NCBI RefSeq assembly: GCF_006159205.1
Contig: NZ_CP040812.1
Span: forward strand, 496,001 to 560,000
Source of the DNA: Antarcticibacterium flavum
GTDB taxonomy: Bacteria; Bacteroidota; Bacteroidia; Flavobacteriales; Flavobacteriaceae
Direction: 5' to 3'
DNA: 64,000 bases
The translations under genes and the position numbers were made by a program. Below are positions 35,097-47,461 of this stretch, in pieces. Positions within the stretch are counted from its first letter, which is position 1. Every line of letters begins with the position of its first letter. Below the pieces are notes generated by a model. It made no database searches, was not told where the DNA came from, and saw only the letters and a list, made by a program, of their open reading frames with translations.

Positions 35097-36259
35097 TCCC
35101 TGTCTTTGATTTTATGAAGCTTTTTTGTGCCTTCATAAATATCATATTTAAGAAATTTAGACTCCAGGGCCCCATTGTATAACTTTATCTTTCGTGTGGG
35201 CCTTAAACCTACATTCTTTATCGCTTCCAAATTGGAAGTAATGAACCAGGCCTCGGTGCCGGGATAACTTTGTTTAAGTGTATCTCCAATTCTTTTGTAG
35301 AAGACAGGCATATCTATATCCAGGCGTTCCCCGTACGGCGGATTAAAAACCATATGTAGTCTCCTGTCCCGTTCTTTTTCACTTTCGAAAAAATCCTGCT
35401 GTTTAACAGTGATGAATTCTGAAAGATTTGCATTCTCCACATTATCTATAGCCTTTTGTACTGCTGAAGGTGCTGTGTCATACCCCGTGATCGTGAAATG
35501 AAAATCTCTTACTTTCTTAAGTACAGAATCTTCTATTTTTTCAAACAGGTCTACATCCCAGTCTTTCCATTTTTCAAAGGCAAATTCCTTGCGGTTCAAA
35601 TTTGGCGGTATGTTACAGGCTATCATAGCAGCCTCGATGAGGATCGTCCCGCTCCCGCACATAGGATCCAGGAAATCACATTGGCCGTCCCAACCCGAAA
35701 GCAGCAAAAGCCCTGCCGCCAGCACCTCGTTTATTGGAGCAATGTTGGTTGCAGTCTTATAGCCTCTTTTATGAAGGGATTGTCCTGAGCTGTCAAAACT
35801 TAGGTTACATATATCATTTTCTATATGAACATTGATACGTAAGGTGGGAAAATCCAGGTCCACATCTGGCCTCTCCCCAAATTTATCCCTAAACCTGTCT
35901 ACGATCGCATCTTTGGTCTTTTGAGCAATATATTTTGAATGGGTGAATTTTTCTGAGTGTACGGTAGCGTCAATAGCAAGGGTATCTTTCACCTCAAGCT
36001 CCTCCTCCCAGGCGATCTTCTTAACCTCACGGTAAAGATCCTCCTCGTTGGAAATACGAAATGTCTTGAAAGGTTTCAGGATCTTTATAGCAGTACGAAG
36101 GCTCAAATTAGCCTTATACATAAAGCCTTTATCCCCCGTAAATTTTACGTTACGTGTGCCCTCCTGAATATCCATCGCCCCCAGGGCCCGTAATTCCTTT
36201 GCAAGTATAGGTTCAAACCCGTAAAGGGTCTTGGCCACCATTTCAAAATTATTTCCCAT
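35093..36259 (-). CDS. THUMP-domain RNA methyltransferase, RlmL N-domain type
   Basis: 388 residues. N-terminal THUMP domain (about 1-160; GFEPILAKELRALGA, FTHSKYIAQKTKDAIVD), then a Rossmann SAM domain with FLDPMCGSGTILIEAAM and the N6-type catalytic motif FNPPYGERLD. The family methylates guanine N2 in 23S rRNA (G2445) or tRNA; which substrate applies here is unclear. Complete. Confidence 0.9.
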   Translation of the reverse strand: MGNNFEMVAKTLYGFEPILAKELRALGAMDIQEGTRNVKFTGDKGFMYKANLSLRTAIKILKPFKTFRISNEEDLYREVKKIAWEEELEVKDTLAIDATVHSEKFTHSKYIAQKTKDAIVDRFRDKFGERPDVDLDFPTLRINVHIENDICNLSFDSSGQSLHKRGYKTATNIAPINEVLAAGLLLLSGWDGQCDFLDPMCGSGTILIEAAMIACNIPPNLNRKEFAFEKWKDWDVDLFEKIEDSVLKKVRDFHFTITGYDTAPSAVQKAIDNVENANLSEFITVKQQDFFESEKERDRRLHMVFNPPYGERLDIDMPVFYKRIGDTLKQSYPGTEAWFITSNLEAIKNVGLRPTRKIKLYNGALESKFLKYDIYEGTKKLHKIKDRD

Positions 36260-36387
36260 TGTTAAAATTTATTCTACCGCAAAAATACGTTAATTTTGCT
36301 GCAAATAATAGCAAAGCCCGGGGCATATTGCCTGTAATTAATGGCTCATTAAAAACCATACATCCTTAAAGCAGGCAATACCAACAG

Positions 36388-37056
36388 ATGATATATTTTT
36401 TACCCTTACTTGCTGTTTTCCTTGGTTACCTTATAGCATTATTTATCAAACCCGGCTCCTCCATAGGCTTTAAACTACTCCTGGCATTTAGTGGTGCCTA
36501 TCTTCTTTCAGTAACTGTTTTTGAGCTTTTACCGGAAGTTTATGAAACCGGAGATAATAAAGTTGGGATATTTATCATGATTGGCCTGCTCTTGCAAATA
36601 ATACTTGAATTTGGTTCAAAGGGGGTAGAACATGGCCATATTCACCACGAAGGAAATAAAGGTGCCTTCCCATTTGCCTTACTTATAAGTTTATGCATAC
36701 ACGCCTTTTTGGAAGGATTCCCGCTAAATACAAGCGAACATTTATTGCACGGGGTGGTGATCCATAAGATTCCGGTTGCAGCAATTCTTTCAACCTTTCT
36801 TTTGCAATCGGGTATAAGCAAGGCTAAGGTTTTCCTTTTCCTGGGGCTGTTTGCTTTGATGACCCCGCTTGGCAGCTGGATACAGCTTAACAATGGTAGC
36901 ATTACCCAATATTCAGCATACATACACGCGATTGTAATTGGTATTTTCCTTCATGTTTCGACAACCATTCTCTTCGAAGCTTCCAAGAATCATAAGTTCA
37001 ATGCATCAAAACTGGCAGTGATAATCTTCGGGATCCTGCTGGCCTATTTTCTTTAA
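36388..37056 (+). CDS. ZIP family metal transporter
   Basis: 222 residues with about seven membrane segments and a His-rich loop (EHGHIHHEGNK, about 90). TM4 contains CIHAFLEGFPLN and TM5 HKIPVAAI, which form the binuclear metal site of ZIP proteins. Imports divalent metals, probably zinc. Very short spacing (3 bp) to the DUF4268 gene. No Fur/Zur box recognised upstream. Confidence 0.88.
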   Translation: MIYFLPLLAVFLGYLIALFIKPGSSIGFKLLLAFSGAYLLSVTVFELLPEVYETGDNKVGIFIMIGLLLQIILEFGSKGVEHGHIHHEGNKGAFPFALLISLCIHAFLEGFPLNTSEHLLHGVVIHKIPVAAILSTFLLQSGISKAKVFLFLGLFALMTPLGSWIQLNNGSITQYSAYIHAIVIGIFLHVSTTILFEASKNHKFNASKLAVIIFGILLAYFL

Positions 37057-37059
37057 AAA

Positions 37060-37488
37060 ATGTTCAGCAAAGAAGAATCAAAAAGGATAAGACAGGAATT
37101 CTGGACGGCGTTTGGAAAGGAACATCCGCGTAAATGGTTGCTGTATAATACCAGGATCAAGGATGTGCAATTGAAATTTAGCTTCGATAATGAGAAAGCA
37201 GAGGTATCCATTGACTTCACATCCAGCGATGAACTAATGCGGGATTATTATTTTGAAAAACTGGAATCTTTAAAAACAATACTCCTGGAAGAATACCTTC
37301 CAGATGCTGTTTATGAAGAAACCTATCCTCTTCCCGAGGGAAAGATCATTTCCAGGGTTTATACCCGGCTTAATAAAGTGAACATACATAATAGAAAAGA
37401 CTGGCCCCCGGTAATGGATTTCCTGGAAGACAGGATGGATGCCCTGGAGCGGTTCTTCCTGGAGTATGCCGATTTCATTGCTGACTAG
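37060..37488 (+). CDS. DUF4268 domain protein
   Basis: 142-residue soluble protein (MFSKEESKRIRQEFWTAFGKE) matching DUF4268 over its full length, with the NIHNRKDWPPVMDFLEDRMDALERFF end. Function unknown. Starts 3 bp after the ZIP transporter, so cotranscription is likely; convergent with the lipoprotein gene which stops 1 bp away. Confidence 0.85.
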   Translation: MFSKEESKRIRQEFWTAFGKEHPRKWLLYNTRIKDVQLKFSFDNEKAEVSIDFTSSDELMRDYYFEKLESLKTILLEEYLPDAVYEETYPLPEGKIISRVYTRLNKVNIHNRKDWPPVMDFLEDRMDALERFFLEYADFIAD

Positions 37489-38055
37489 TTATTGAATATT
37501 AACTGTTTTGGTCTCAAAAGTGAGGTTATTAAAGTTACCATTGCTTATTTCAATAAATTCTGGATATTCACCTTCATCTTCCTGCGAGACTTGATAAATT
37601 ATTCCCGAAAATGTTCCTGAAATTCTGCTGTTCGTAGAAGCTGTTATTTGTATAGTGAAGGGTTCCTCATCAGTATTGGAAGCAAGGGGTTTATATTCTA
37701 CTACATAATCTCCCTCCTCATCGCCCATGAAGAGGCTCAAAAACATTTCTTCTGAACCTTCATAGATACCTTCCGTAATTGTCCCGTTTGCAGTACCAAA
37801 TTCCAGAACTGAAAGTTTGAGACTGTAGCCAGCACCTGCCGCGTCCAGTTCAAAGTATTGCCCCTTCTGCGGAATCACATTTACTGCCGACTCAAAAGTT
37901 ACAGCTTCCCATTGCTCCTCCTCTATTTGTGCTGTGACTGAAGGTTCTCCCACGGGTTCATTAACAGGCCCATCATCGGTTGAACAGGCTGCTATCCCAA
38001 AAACCAGCACAATGAGCAATAACTTTATCCCTCTATTCATACTCTTTGTCTTCAT
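37489..38055 (-). CDS. DUF6252-like lipoprotein
   Basis: 188 residues, lipobox IAACS after a hydrophobic N-terminus. The mature region has beta strands (TFSGIIYQVS, FIEISNGNFNN) matching what I recall of DUF6252, a calycin-like flavobacterial family. Function unknown. Repeat-filled DNA begins directly upstream. Confidence 0.75.
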   Translation of the reverse strand: MKTKSMNRGIKLLLIVLVFGIAACSTDDGPVNEPVGEPSVTAQIEEEQWEAVTFESAVNVIPQKGQYFELDAAGAGYSLKLSVLEFGTANGTITEGIYEGSEEMFLSLFMGDEEGDYVVEYKPLASNTDEEPFTIQITASTNSRISGTFSGIIYQVSQEDEGEYPEFIEISNGNFNNLTFETKTVNIQ

Positions 38056-38129
38056 TATCTAATGTATCAAAAGGAAAACGTTTCTAAAGAGGATTTATCA
38101 TAAAGGAAATGTGAAAGTTTTGGTAAGAA

Positions 38130-38540
38130 GCAGGGAATGTGGATTTCGGAAACTGAAATCTAGGGTCTGGAGTCTGGAAGCTAGAGCCTAGACTTTTTAT
38201 TCCCTCTATACCCCCGCTTTATCCTTAGCCTCCCGGTTTGTCATCCTGTAAGGATCCCACGCCCAAGTGAGCGGGCAAGCGTAGTGGATGGTTATGGAGA
38301 ATGAGGATCCAAGAAACAAGAGAAGAGAGAAGAGAGAAGAGAAAAAACTTGGAGTCTAGAACCCGATGGCGCGGATTTGCAATCCGTGACGAGTACACCA
38401 CACCCGACGACTTGTACTTTCCAGTGTCCCCAATCCAATCCACCCCCCTGCCTTTGTCATCCTGCAAGAATCCCACGCCCGAGTGAGTGAACAAGAGTGG
38501 CCTGTTGTGGAGAGTCAGGAGACGAGGGCAAGCCCTGTTT
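38130..38540. repeat. Dispersed-repeat block downstream of rRNA operon, part 1
   Basis: Contains 7-bp periodic GTCTGGA and CTAGAGC units (38160-38190), a palindromic CATCCTGTAAGGATCCC element at about 38240 and its partner CATCCTGCAAGAATCCC at about 38458, an AGAGAAG heptamer tract (38316-38345), and the palindromic repeat CGGATTTGCAATCCG at about 38374-38388. No gene. Confidence 0.75.
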
Positions 38541-38544
38541 TTTT

Positions 38545-38704
38545 GTCCCATAGGGACTATATATGGGTAGAAAAAAGGGGAAATTAATTCCTGTGCCTTT
38601 AGGTACGGCATATAGCTACGTCTGGCATTTTATATTTCGTACCTAACGGCACGATAATACCTTTTTGATTGTAATTTCTACCCATATGAGGTCCCTAACG
38701 GGAC
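38545..38704. repeat. 160-bp imperfect inverted repeat (MITE- or REP-like)
   Basis: Left end GTCCCATAGGGACTATATA matches right end CCCTAACGGGAC in reverse, with TGGGTAGAAA/TTTCTACCCA as the next pair and GTGCCTTTAGGTACG/CGTACCTAACGGCAC as inner arms. The whole block can form one long interrupted hairpin. It has no ORF. Confidence 0.85.
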
Positions 38705-38877
38705 ATAGTATTGGCAATGAAGAAACAAGAGAAGAGAGGATAGAAAAAAGAGCCTGGAGTATAGAATCTAGAGCCTGGACTTCCCGATGGCGCGGATTTG
38801 CTATCCGTGACGAATACTCAATACCCGATGTCTGTACTTATACCATCTTTCAGCCTCCCAGGTTGACTTTACTCCAT
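38705..38877. repeat. Dispersed-repeat block downstream of rRNA operon, part 2
   Basis: Heptamer-like AGAGAGG/TAGAAAA and GAGCCTG/GAATCTA units (38725-38775) followed by a second copy of the CGGATTTG-type element at about 38795-38809, here CGGATTTGCTATCCG. No gene. Confidence 0.65.
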
Positions 38878-38912
38878 AAAAAAACCCTTCATCGGTATGA
38901 TGAAGGGTTTTC
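38878..38912 (-). terminator. rrn: rRNA operon terminator 2
   Basis: AACCCTTCATC pairs with GATGAAGGGTT across a short loop, with T-run on the minus strand. Second of two in tandem after 5S rRNA. Confidence 0.8.
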
Positions 38913-38929
38913 AAAATGGTATAAAACAA

Positions 38930-38960
38930 AAAAAGCACCTATCTTTCGATAAGTGCTTTT
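38930..38960 (-). terminator. rrn: rRNA operon terminator 1
   Basis: AAAAGCAC-TATC pairs with GATA-GTGCTTTT, loop TTTC, directly after the 5S gene on the minus strand. Together with the hairpin at 38878-38912 it makes a double stop for the operon. Confidence 0.82.
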
Positions 38961-38968
38961 CAAAAACA

Positions 38969-39079
<111 letters not shown>

Positions 39080-39085
39080 TTAAAG

Positions 39086-39172
39086 GAGATATTAGATCTT
39101 AGATGTTAGACTTGAGATTTAAAAAGTTTCCCTTTTATCTCACGTCTCATATCTGATATCTCACTTCTAATA
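39086..39172. repeat. Heptad hairpin in 23S-5S spacer
   Basis: Left arm made of AGATATT/AGATCTT/AGATGTT/AGACTTG units and right arm made of the reverse type, TCTCACG/TCTCATA/TCTGATA. Arms of about 33 nt can pair imperfectly around a loop rich in A and T. Same family as the hairpins at 42271, 42647 and 42731. Confidence 0.8.
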
Positions 39173-39282
39173 ACATAACATATAAGGAAATAAACAATAG
39201 AAGATATCATTGATATTTTAATAAAATAAAATGAGTACTAGGTTATCCTGTCCTCCTTCGCCCGAAGGCTCCGGAGGACGGG

Positions 39283-42122
<2,840 letters not shown>

Positions 42123-42270
42123 TTTTACCTAATATGCTCTTGTCACTATAAACAGCCGTGCAGCATGTCTATAGAAACGATTTTATTCTATTATTCTATC
42201 TACTTGTATTTCTACAAATTCGATTTTTCTCGTATTCTTTATTTCCCAATATGTCAATGAACGTTTTGTA

Positions 42271-42341
42271 GATTTGAGATCTTAGACGTGAGATATTAGA
42301 CAAATAAATGTCTCAAATCTCATATCTCAGGTCTCTTATCT
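42271..42341. repeat. Heptad hairpin between tRNA-Ala and 23S
   Basis: Left arm GATTTGAGATCTTAGACG and onward, right arm GTCTCAAATCTCATATCT and onward: about 31-nt arms, 7-bp periodic, pairing imperfectly around an AAATAAAT loop. Confidence 0.8.
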
Positions 42342-42345
42342 AACC

Positions 42346-42422
42346 TGGTGGAGAATATCGGAGTCGAACCGATGACCTCCTGCGTGCAAGGCAGGCGCTC
42401 TAGCCAGCTGAGCTAATCCCCC
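42346..42422 (-). tRNA. tRNA-Ala (anticodon TGC)
   Basis: 77 nt including an encoded CCA end. Acceptor GGGGGAT/ATTCTCC, anticodon loop CTTGCAC with TGC, T-loop GGTTCGACTCC. Part of the 16S-23S spacer of the operon. Confidence 0.96.
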
Positions 42423-42519
42423 ATTTTTTAAATTGAAATTCCAAAAAACCAAAATTCCAAATTCCAAAAAGGATAGGTATCCCAACTTCTAAAATTTCCT
42501 TTCAATACTTGTAATGAAC

Positions 42520-42562
42520 TTAATCCCCTTTTTTTACTCCCCCTTCGGGGGTTGGGGGGCCT
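42520..42562. repeat. G/C-run palindromic repeat between the two tRNAs
   Basis: ACTCCCCCTTCGGGGGTTGG with a following GGGGCC: a strong CCCCC/GGGGG hairpin with TTCG loop. A close relative stands at 56373-56412 (CCCCCTAACCCCCAAAGGGG). It is not a terminator in the sense of T-run, though it has T7 on one side. Confidence 0.75.
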
Positions 42563-42563
42563 G

Positions 42564-42637
42564 TAGTCTCAGGCAGACTCGAACTGCCGACCTCTACATT
42601 ATCAGTGTAGCGCTCTAACCAGCTGAGCTATGAGACT
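42564..42637 (-). tRNA. tRNA-Ile (anticodon GAT)
   Basis: 74 nt, acceptor AGTCTCA/TGAGACT, anticodon loop CTGATAA with GAT, T-arm CAGTTCGAGTCTG. The genome does not encode its CCA end (sequence after the discriminator A is CAGG), so a CCA-adding enzyme is needed. Confidence 0.96.
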
Positions 42638-42646
42638 GCAAATAGA

Positions 42647-42812
42647 TACTAGATTTTAGATCTGAGACTTGAGATTTCTTTTCATCCCTCTCTTTATCTC
42701 ACATCTCATATCTGATATCTCACATCTAATATTAGATCTTAGACTTTAGATTTTAGACGTGAGACTTATTCTCTCACTCATCTCATATCTCAAATCTAAT
42801 ATCTCATATCTT
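42647..42812. repeat. Two tandem heptad hairpins between 16S and tRNA-Ile
   Basis: First hairpin 42647-42731: arms of AGATTTT/AGATCTG/AGACTTG and their reverse type TCACATC/TCATATC. Second hairpin 42731-42812: AGATCTT/AGACTTT/AGATTTT/AGACGTG with ATCTCATATCTCAAATC. Both are 7-bp periodic. Confidence 0.8.
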
Positions 42813-42915
42813 TTATAATATAATATATCGAAATTGACAGCTAAATTAAGACCAAAGAGTTCCTTTTGAGAACCTTGAGTGGTAATTGCGATTGCTCTTT
42901 AATAAGCAATGCTCT

Positions 42916-44433
<1,518 letters not shown>

Positions 44434-44704
44434 GTTAATCTTTAAATAAATTTACAATTACCAAGGTTCGTATCTGCCTCTTATAAATAAGAGACACTCA
44501 AAATGACTTTCTAGTCTTAATTTAATTTCTTTGCTTTACTACCTAAGTAGTAAAACGCGCTGTCAATTCAATATATCAAAGAACATATGTCGCACCGCGA
44601 CTTTGTTAAAATAAAAGGAGTCGAACCTCTTCTCACCCACCCGGGATTTTATTTCTTTATCTCAATAACTCTTAAAGAACATTCGCTCGTTTTTAAAGCG
44701 GCTG

Positions 44705-44736
44705 CAAATGTACAACCAATTTTAATTACCGGCAAA
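44705..44736 (-). promoter_or_regulatory. rRNA promoter P1 (proximal)
   Basis: TTTG (44733-44736), 20 bp, TACATTTG (44705-44712) on the minus strand, matching the Bacteroidota sigma-A consensus. Followed by GCAGCCGC. Confidence 0.8.
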
Positions 44737-44808
44737 ACTTTTTTTGAAGTTTTTTTCGAGGGAATTTCTTTTTGAAGAACAACCGCCTTTTTCTCATTTA
44801 GCGGGGTG

Positions 44809-44839
44809 CAAATATACACCCTATTTTGTTCCCGCCAAA
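44809..44839 (-). promoter_or_regulatory. rRNA promoter P2
   Basis: TTTG (44836-44839), 19 bp, TATATTTG (44809-44816) on the minus strand. Followed by GCACCCCGC. Exact consensus. Confidence 0.82.
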
Positions 44840-44965
44840 ACCTTTTTTAAAGTTTTTTTAAGAAGCTGCTCCAACAAGGAAGTAACCTCCCCTCTCTTCG
44901 CAATCCCAGTCTCTGCTCAATGAACTCCGCTACTCTTAAGATATTACTCCCTCGCTAAGCGGCTG

Positions 44966-44998
44966 CAAATATACACCGCTTTTTTCCTTTCCCGCAAA
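44966..44998 (-). promoter_or_regulatory. rRNA promoter P3 (distal)
   Basis: TTTG (44995-44998), 21 bp, TATATTTG (44966-44973) on the minus strand. Followed by GCAGCCGC, the same as after P1. Confidence 0.78.
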
Positions 44999-44999
44999 T

Positions 45000-45377
45000 A
45001 TTATTTGAGGTTTTTTTAGGAAAAAAATTTATGCCCGGGTAATTAGTTGAGATCTTGCTTTTTACCTTACAAAGAAAATTAAAAAAAATTCATTTTAACC
45101 TCCCTCCCCTCCAGGCCAGATTAAAAATACGATTATCCTTAATATTCCCAGGTGTCAATCTTAAGAATGAACCTTTCCTGGATGGGATTGACAAACACAA
45201 ATTTGTCCTGGATCCCTTCTGTTTAAAATAGAAGAAACCAATGTCATCCCGGGGGAATTTATTCTTCTATTACACTTTAGGAGTCTTCAGGTTGTCCAGC
45301 GGTGGATTAAACTTCTATTTTCAAATCCGTTGAATTTATGTCTGGATTACAGCAGCGCCAGCAATACAGACTCTTAT
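45000..45377. other. Intergenic between DUF4294 gene and rRNA promoters
   Basis: 378 bp with no gene seen. It holds a GTCAATC/GATTGAC inverted pair (45155-45195) and a GTCCTGGAT repeat (45169 and 45204 regions). No clear terminator for the DUF4294 gene, so read-through toward the rRNA operon cannot be excluded. Confidence 0.5.
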
Positions 45378-46061
45378 TTACCTGCTCGTAGTACTTACTT
45401 TCCACTTATTGCGCAGCTCAAGGAATTTAAAATCCAGGGCACTTGGTTGTGGCTCAAGAACCTTCTGCTGGAAAGAGCGTTGAAGGATATCTTCTATAAG
45501 ATAATCTTCCTTATCATTTTCAGGATTGTATTCCTCTTTAAGGGAAATATCAAAGATACTTGCAGTGGAATTATACCAGAATGCACGCCAGCCGCTTTTC
45601 AGATCTTTAACCAACTCAAAAGCAGTAACCCCGGTTTGCCTGTGAATAAGCTTTACGAGAATCTGGCCTTCAGTTTTTGTGAGTTTCTTCAGTTCGGCAG
45701 AGAATTGGTCTTCTATATAATCCTGCACAATCTTGGTATAGCGCTTTCTATCCCTTTTAGTTTTAATTTGGTCCAGCCTGGATTGTAATTCCACCAAACG
45801 CTCTGAAGCCAATTTGGCATACGGATATACTTTCCTGGTTTTCCTTCTCAATATCAAGTAATCCCGACGCTCTTTTTCACTATTGAATTTAAGACGGTTA
45901 AGGATCATCACTTCATCCAGGTCTATTGTTTCCCTCACAAGTGTATCACCCATAACGATAAAGTATTCCTTAGCCGTGGAATCCTCTACAGGTTCCCGGG
46001 TTTGGGCATATCCTCCCATCATCACAAAAAGCAGCGAAGCCGTTATTGTTAATCTCAACAT
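45378..46061 (-). CDS. DUF4294 family protein, exported
   Basis: 227 residues with a signal peptide (MLRLTITASLLFVMMGGYAQ). The mature region fits DUF4294: EYFIVMGDTLVRETIDLDEV, then the basic KFNSEKERRDYLILRRKTRKVYPYAK. Charged, helical and of unknown function, limited to Bacteroidota as far as I know. Divergent from the M42 peptidase gene. Confidence 0.88.
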   Translation of the reverse strand: MLRLTITASLLFVMMGGYAQTREPVEDSTAKEYFIVMGDTLVRETIDLDEVMILNRLKFNSEKERRDYLILRRKTRKVYPYAKLASERLVELQSRLDQIKTKRDRKRYTKIVQDYIEDQFSAELKKLTKTEGQILVKLIHRQTGVTAFELVKDLKSGWRAFWYNSTASIFDISLKEEYNPENDKEDYLIEDILQRSFQQKVLEPQPSALDFKFLELRNKWKVSTTSR

Positions 46062-46168
46062 ACTAATCTATAAGATTTCATTTTCATAAACCAAAACCAT
46101 TCCAAATTTACAATTATTGCTCTTGCTATGCATTTAATTCTTATTAAATTCGTGCAAAATAATATGTA

Positions 46169-47257
46169 ATGAAAGAAAAAGAAATACTAGACCAGGACTC
46201 CATAGATTTTCTTGAGAAATATTTGAACAACCCTTCCCCTACCGGTTACGAATGGGAGGGGCAGAAGATATGGATGGATTACCTTAAACCGTATGTTGAC
46301 GAATTTATCACAGATACTTATGGTACGGCTGTAGGAGTGATCAACCCAAAAGCGAAATTTAAAGTGGTTATAGAAGGACATGCCGATGAGATCTCCTGGT
46401 ATGTCAATTATATTACAGATGATGGACTCATATATGTAATTCGAAATGGAGGAAGCGACCACCAGATCGCAGCTTCAAAGAGGGTTAATATACACACAAA
46501 GAAAGGGATCGTAAAAGGAGTTTTTGGATGGCCGGCTATTCACACCCGCGATAAGGAAAAGGAGCAGGCTCCAAAAATGGACAACATTTGTATTGACGTA
46601 GGATGTTCTTCCAAGGATGAAGTAGAAGCTTTGGGGGTTCATGTAGGCTGTGTGATCACCTATCCCGATGAATTCTTTATTCTTAATGAGAATAAATTTG
46701 TATCCCGCGCCCTGGACAACAGGATTGGCGGATTTATGATCTCCCAGGTAGCGAGGCTACTCAAGGAGAACAAGAATAAATTACCATTTGGACTATATAT
46801 TACCAACTCTGTCCAGGAAGAGATTGGCCTGCGCGGTGCAGAAATGATCACCCAGCGTATTAAACCAAATGTTGCCATAGTGACAGATGTTACACACGAC
46901 ACAACTACCCCAATGATAGAAAAGAAGACAAACGGGTACGCGAGGATAAGCGAGGGCCCGGTGATCACTTACGCTCCTGCTGTGCAAAATAAACTAAGGG
47001 AATTATTGATCGAAACTGCTGAAAAGAATGAGATCCCATTCCAGCGCGCGGCGTCAAGCCGAATGACGGGAACAGATACAGATGCTTTTGCCTACAGCAA
47101 TGGAGGGGTAGCCTCTGCCCTTATTTCGCTTCCGCTTAGGTATATGCATACAACAGTGGAAATGGTACATAAAGATGACGTTGAAAATGTAATTCGTCTT
47201 ATTTATGAGAGCCTTTTGCAAATAAAAGATGGGGAGACTTTTAGTTATTTTAACTAA
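46169..47257 (+). CDS. M42 family metallopeptidase
   Basis: 362-residue cytosolic aminopeptidase of the glutamyl-aminopeptidase/endoglucanase-like family (members form large tetrahedral complexes). Di-metal ligands: His in IEGHADEISWYV, Asp in ALDNRIGG, catalytic Glu pair in VQEEIGLRGA, Asp in VTDVTHD, His near the C-terminus in YMHTTVEMVHKDD. No signal peptide. Complete; a terminator follows. Confidence 0.92.
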   Translation: MKEKEILDQDSIDFLEKYLNNPSPTGYEWEGQKIWMDYLKPYVDEFITDTYGTAVGVINPKAKFKVVIEGHADEISWYVNYITDDGLIYVIRNGGSDHQIAASKRVNIHTKKGIVKGVFGWPAIHTRDKEKEQAPKMDNICIDVGCSSKDEVEALGVHVGCVITYPDEFFILNENKFVSRALDNRIGGFMISQVARLLKENKNKLPFGLYITNSVQEEIGLRGAEMITQRIKPNVAIVTDVTHDTTTPMIEKKTNGYARISEGPVITYAPAVQNKLRELLIETAEKNEIPFQRAASSRMTGTDTDAFAYSNGGVASALISLPLRYMHTTVEMVHKDDVENVIRLIYESLLQIKDGETFSYFN

Positions 47258-47278
47258 TCCTCAATACACATATCTATA

Positions 47279-47317
47279 AAAAAGCCTTTTCCGGAATATG
47301 GAAGAGGCTTTTTTTTA
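47279..47317 (+). terminator. Terminator after the M42 peptidase gene
   Basis: AAAAAGCC-TTTTCC with GGAAGAGGCTTTTTT, one internal mismatch, then a T-run. Confidence 0.85.
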
Positions 47318-47461
47318 TGTCTTAATTAACGGGCCTGGAGTTGTACTTGCAACAATTATCAGCAGATGTTATTTCCCGGGCTTAAATAATCCTTAGCTTA
47401 ACTTTCACAATTCTTTATCAAAGGGTTATGTCATTTACAATTATCTTTCAGCAAAAACAAC

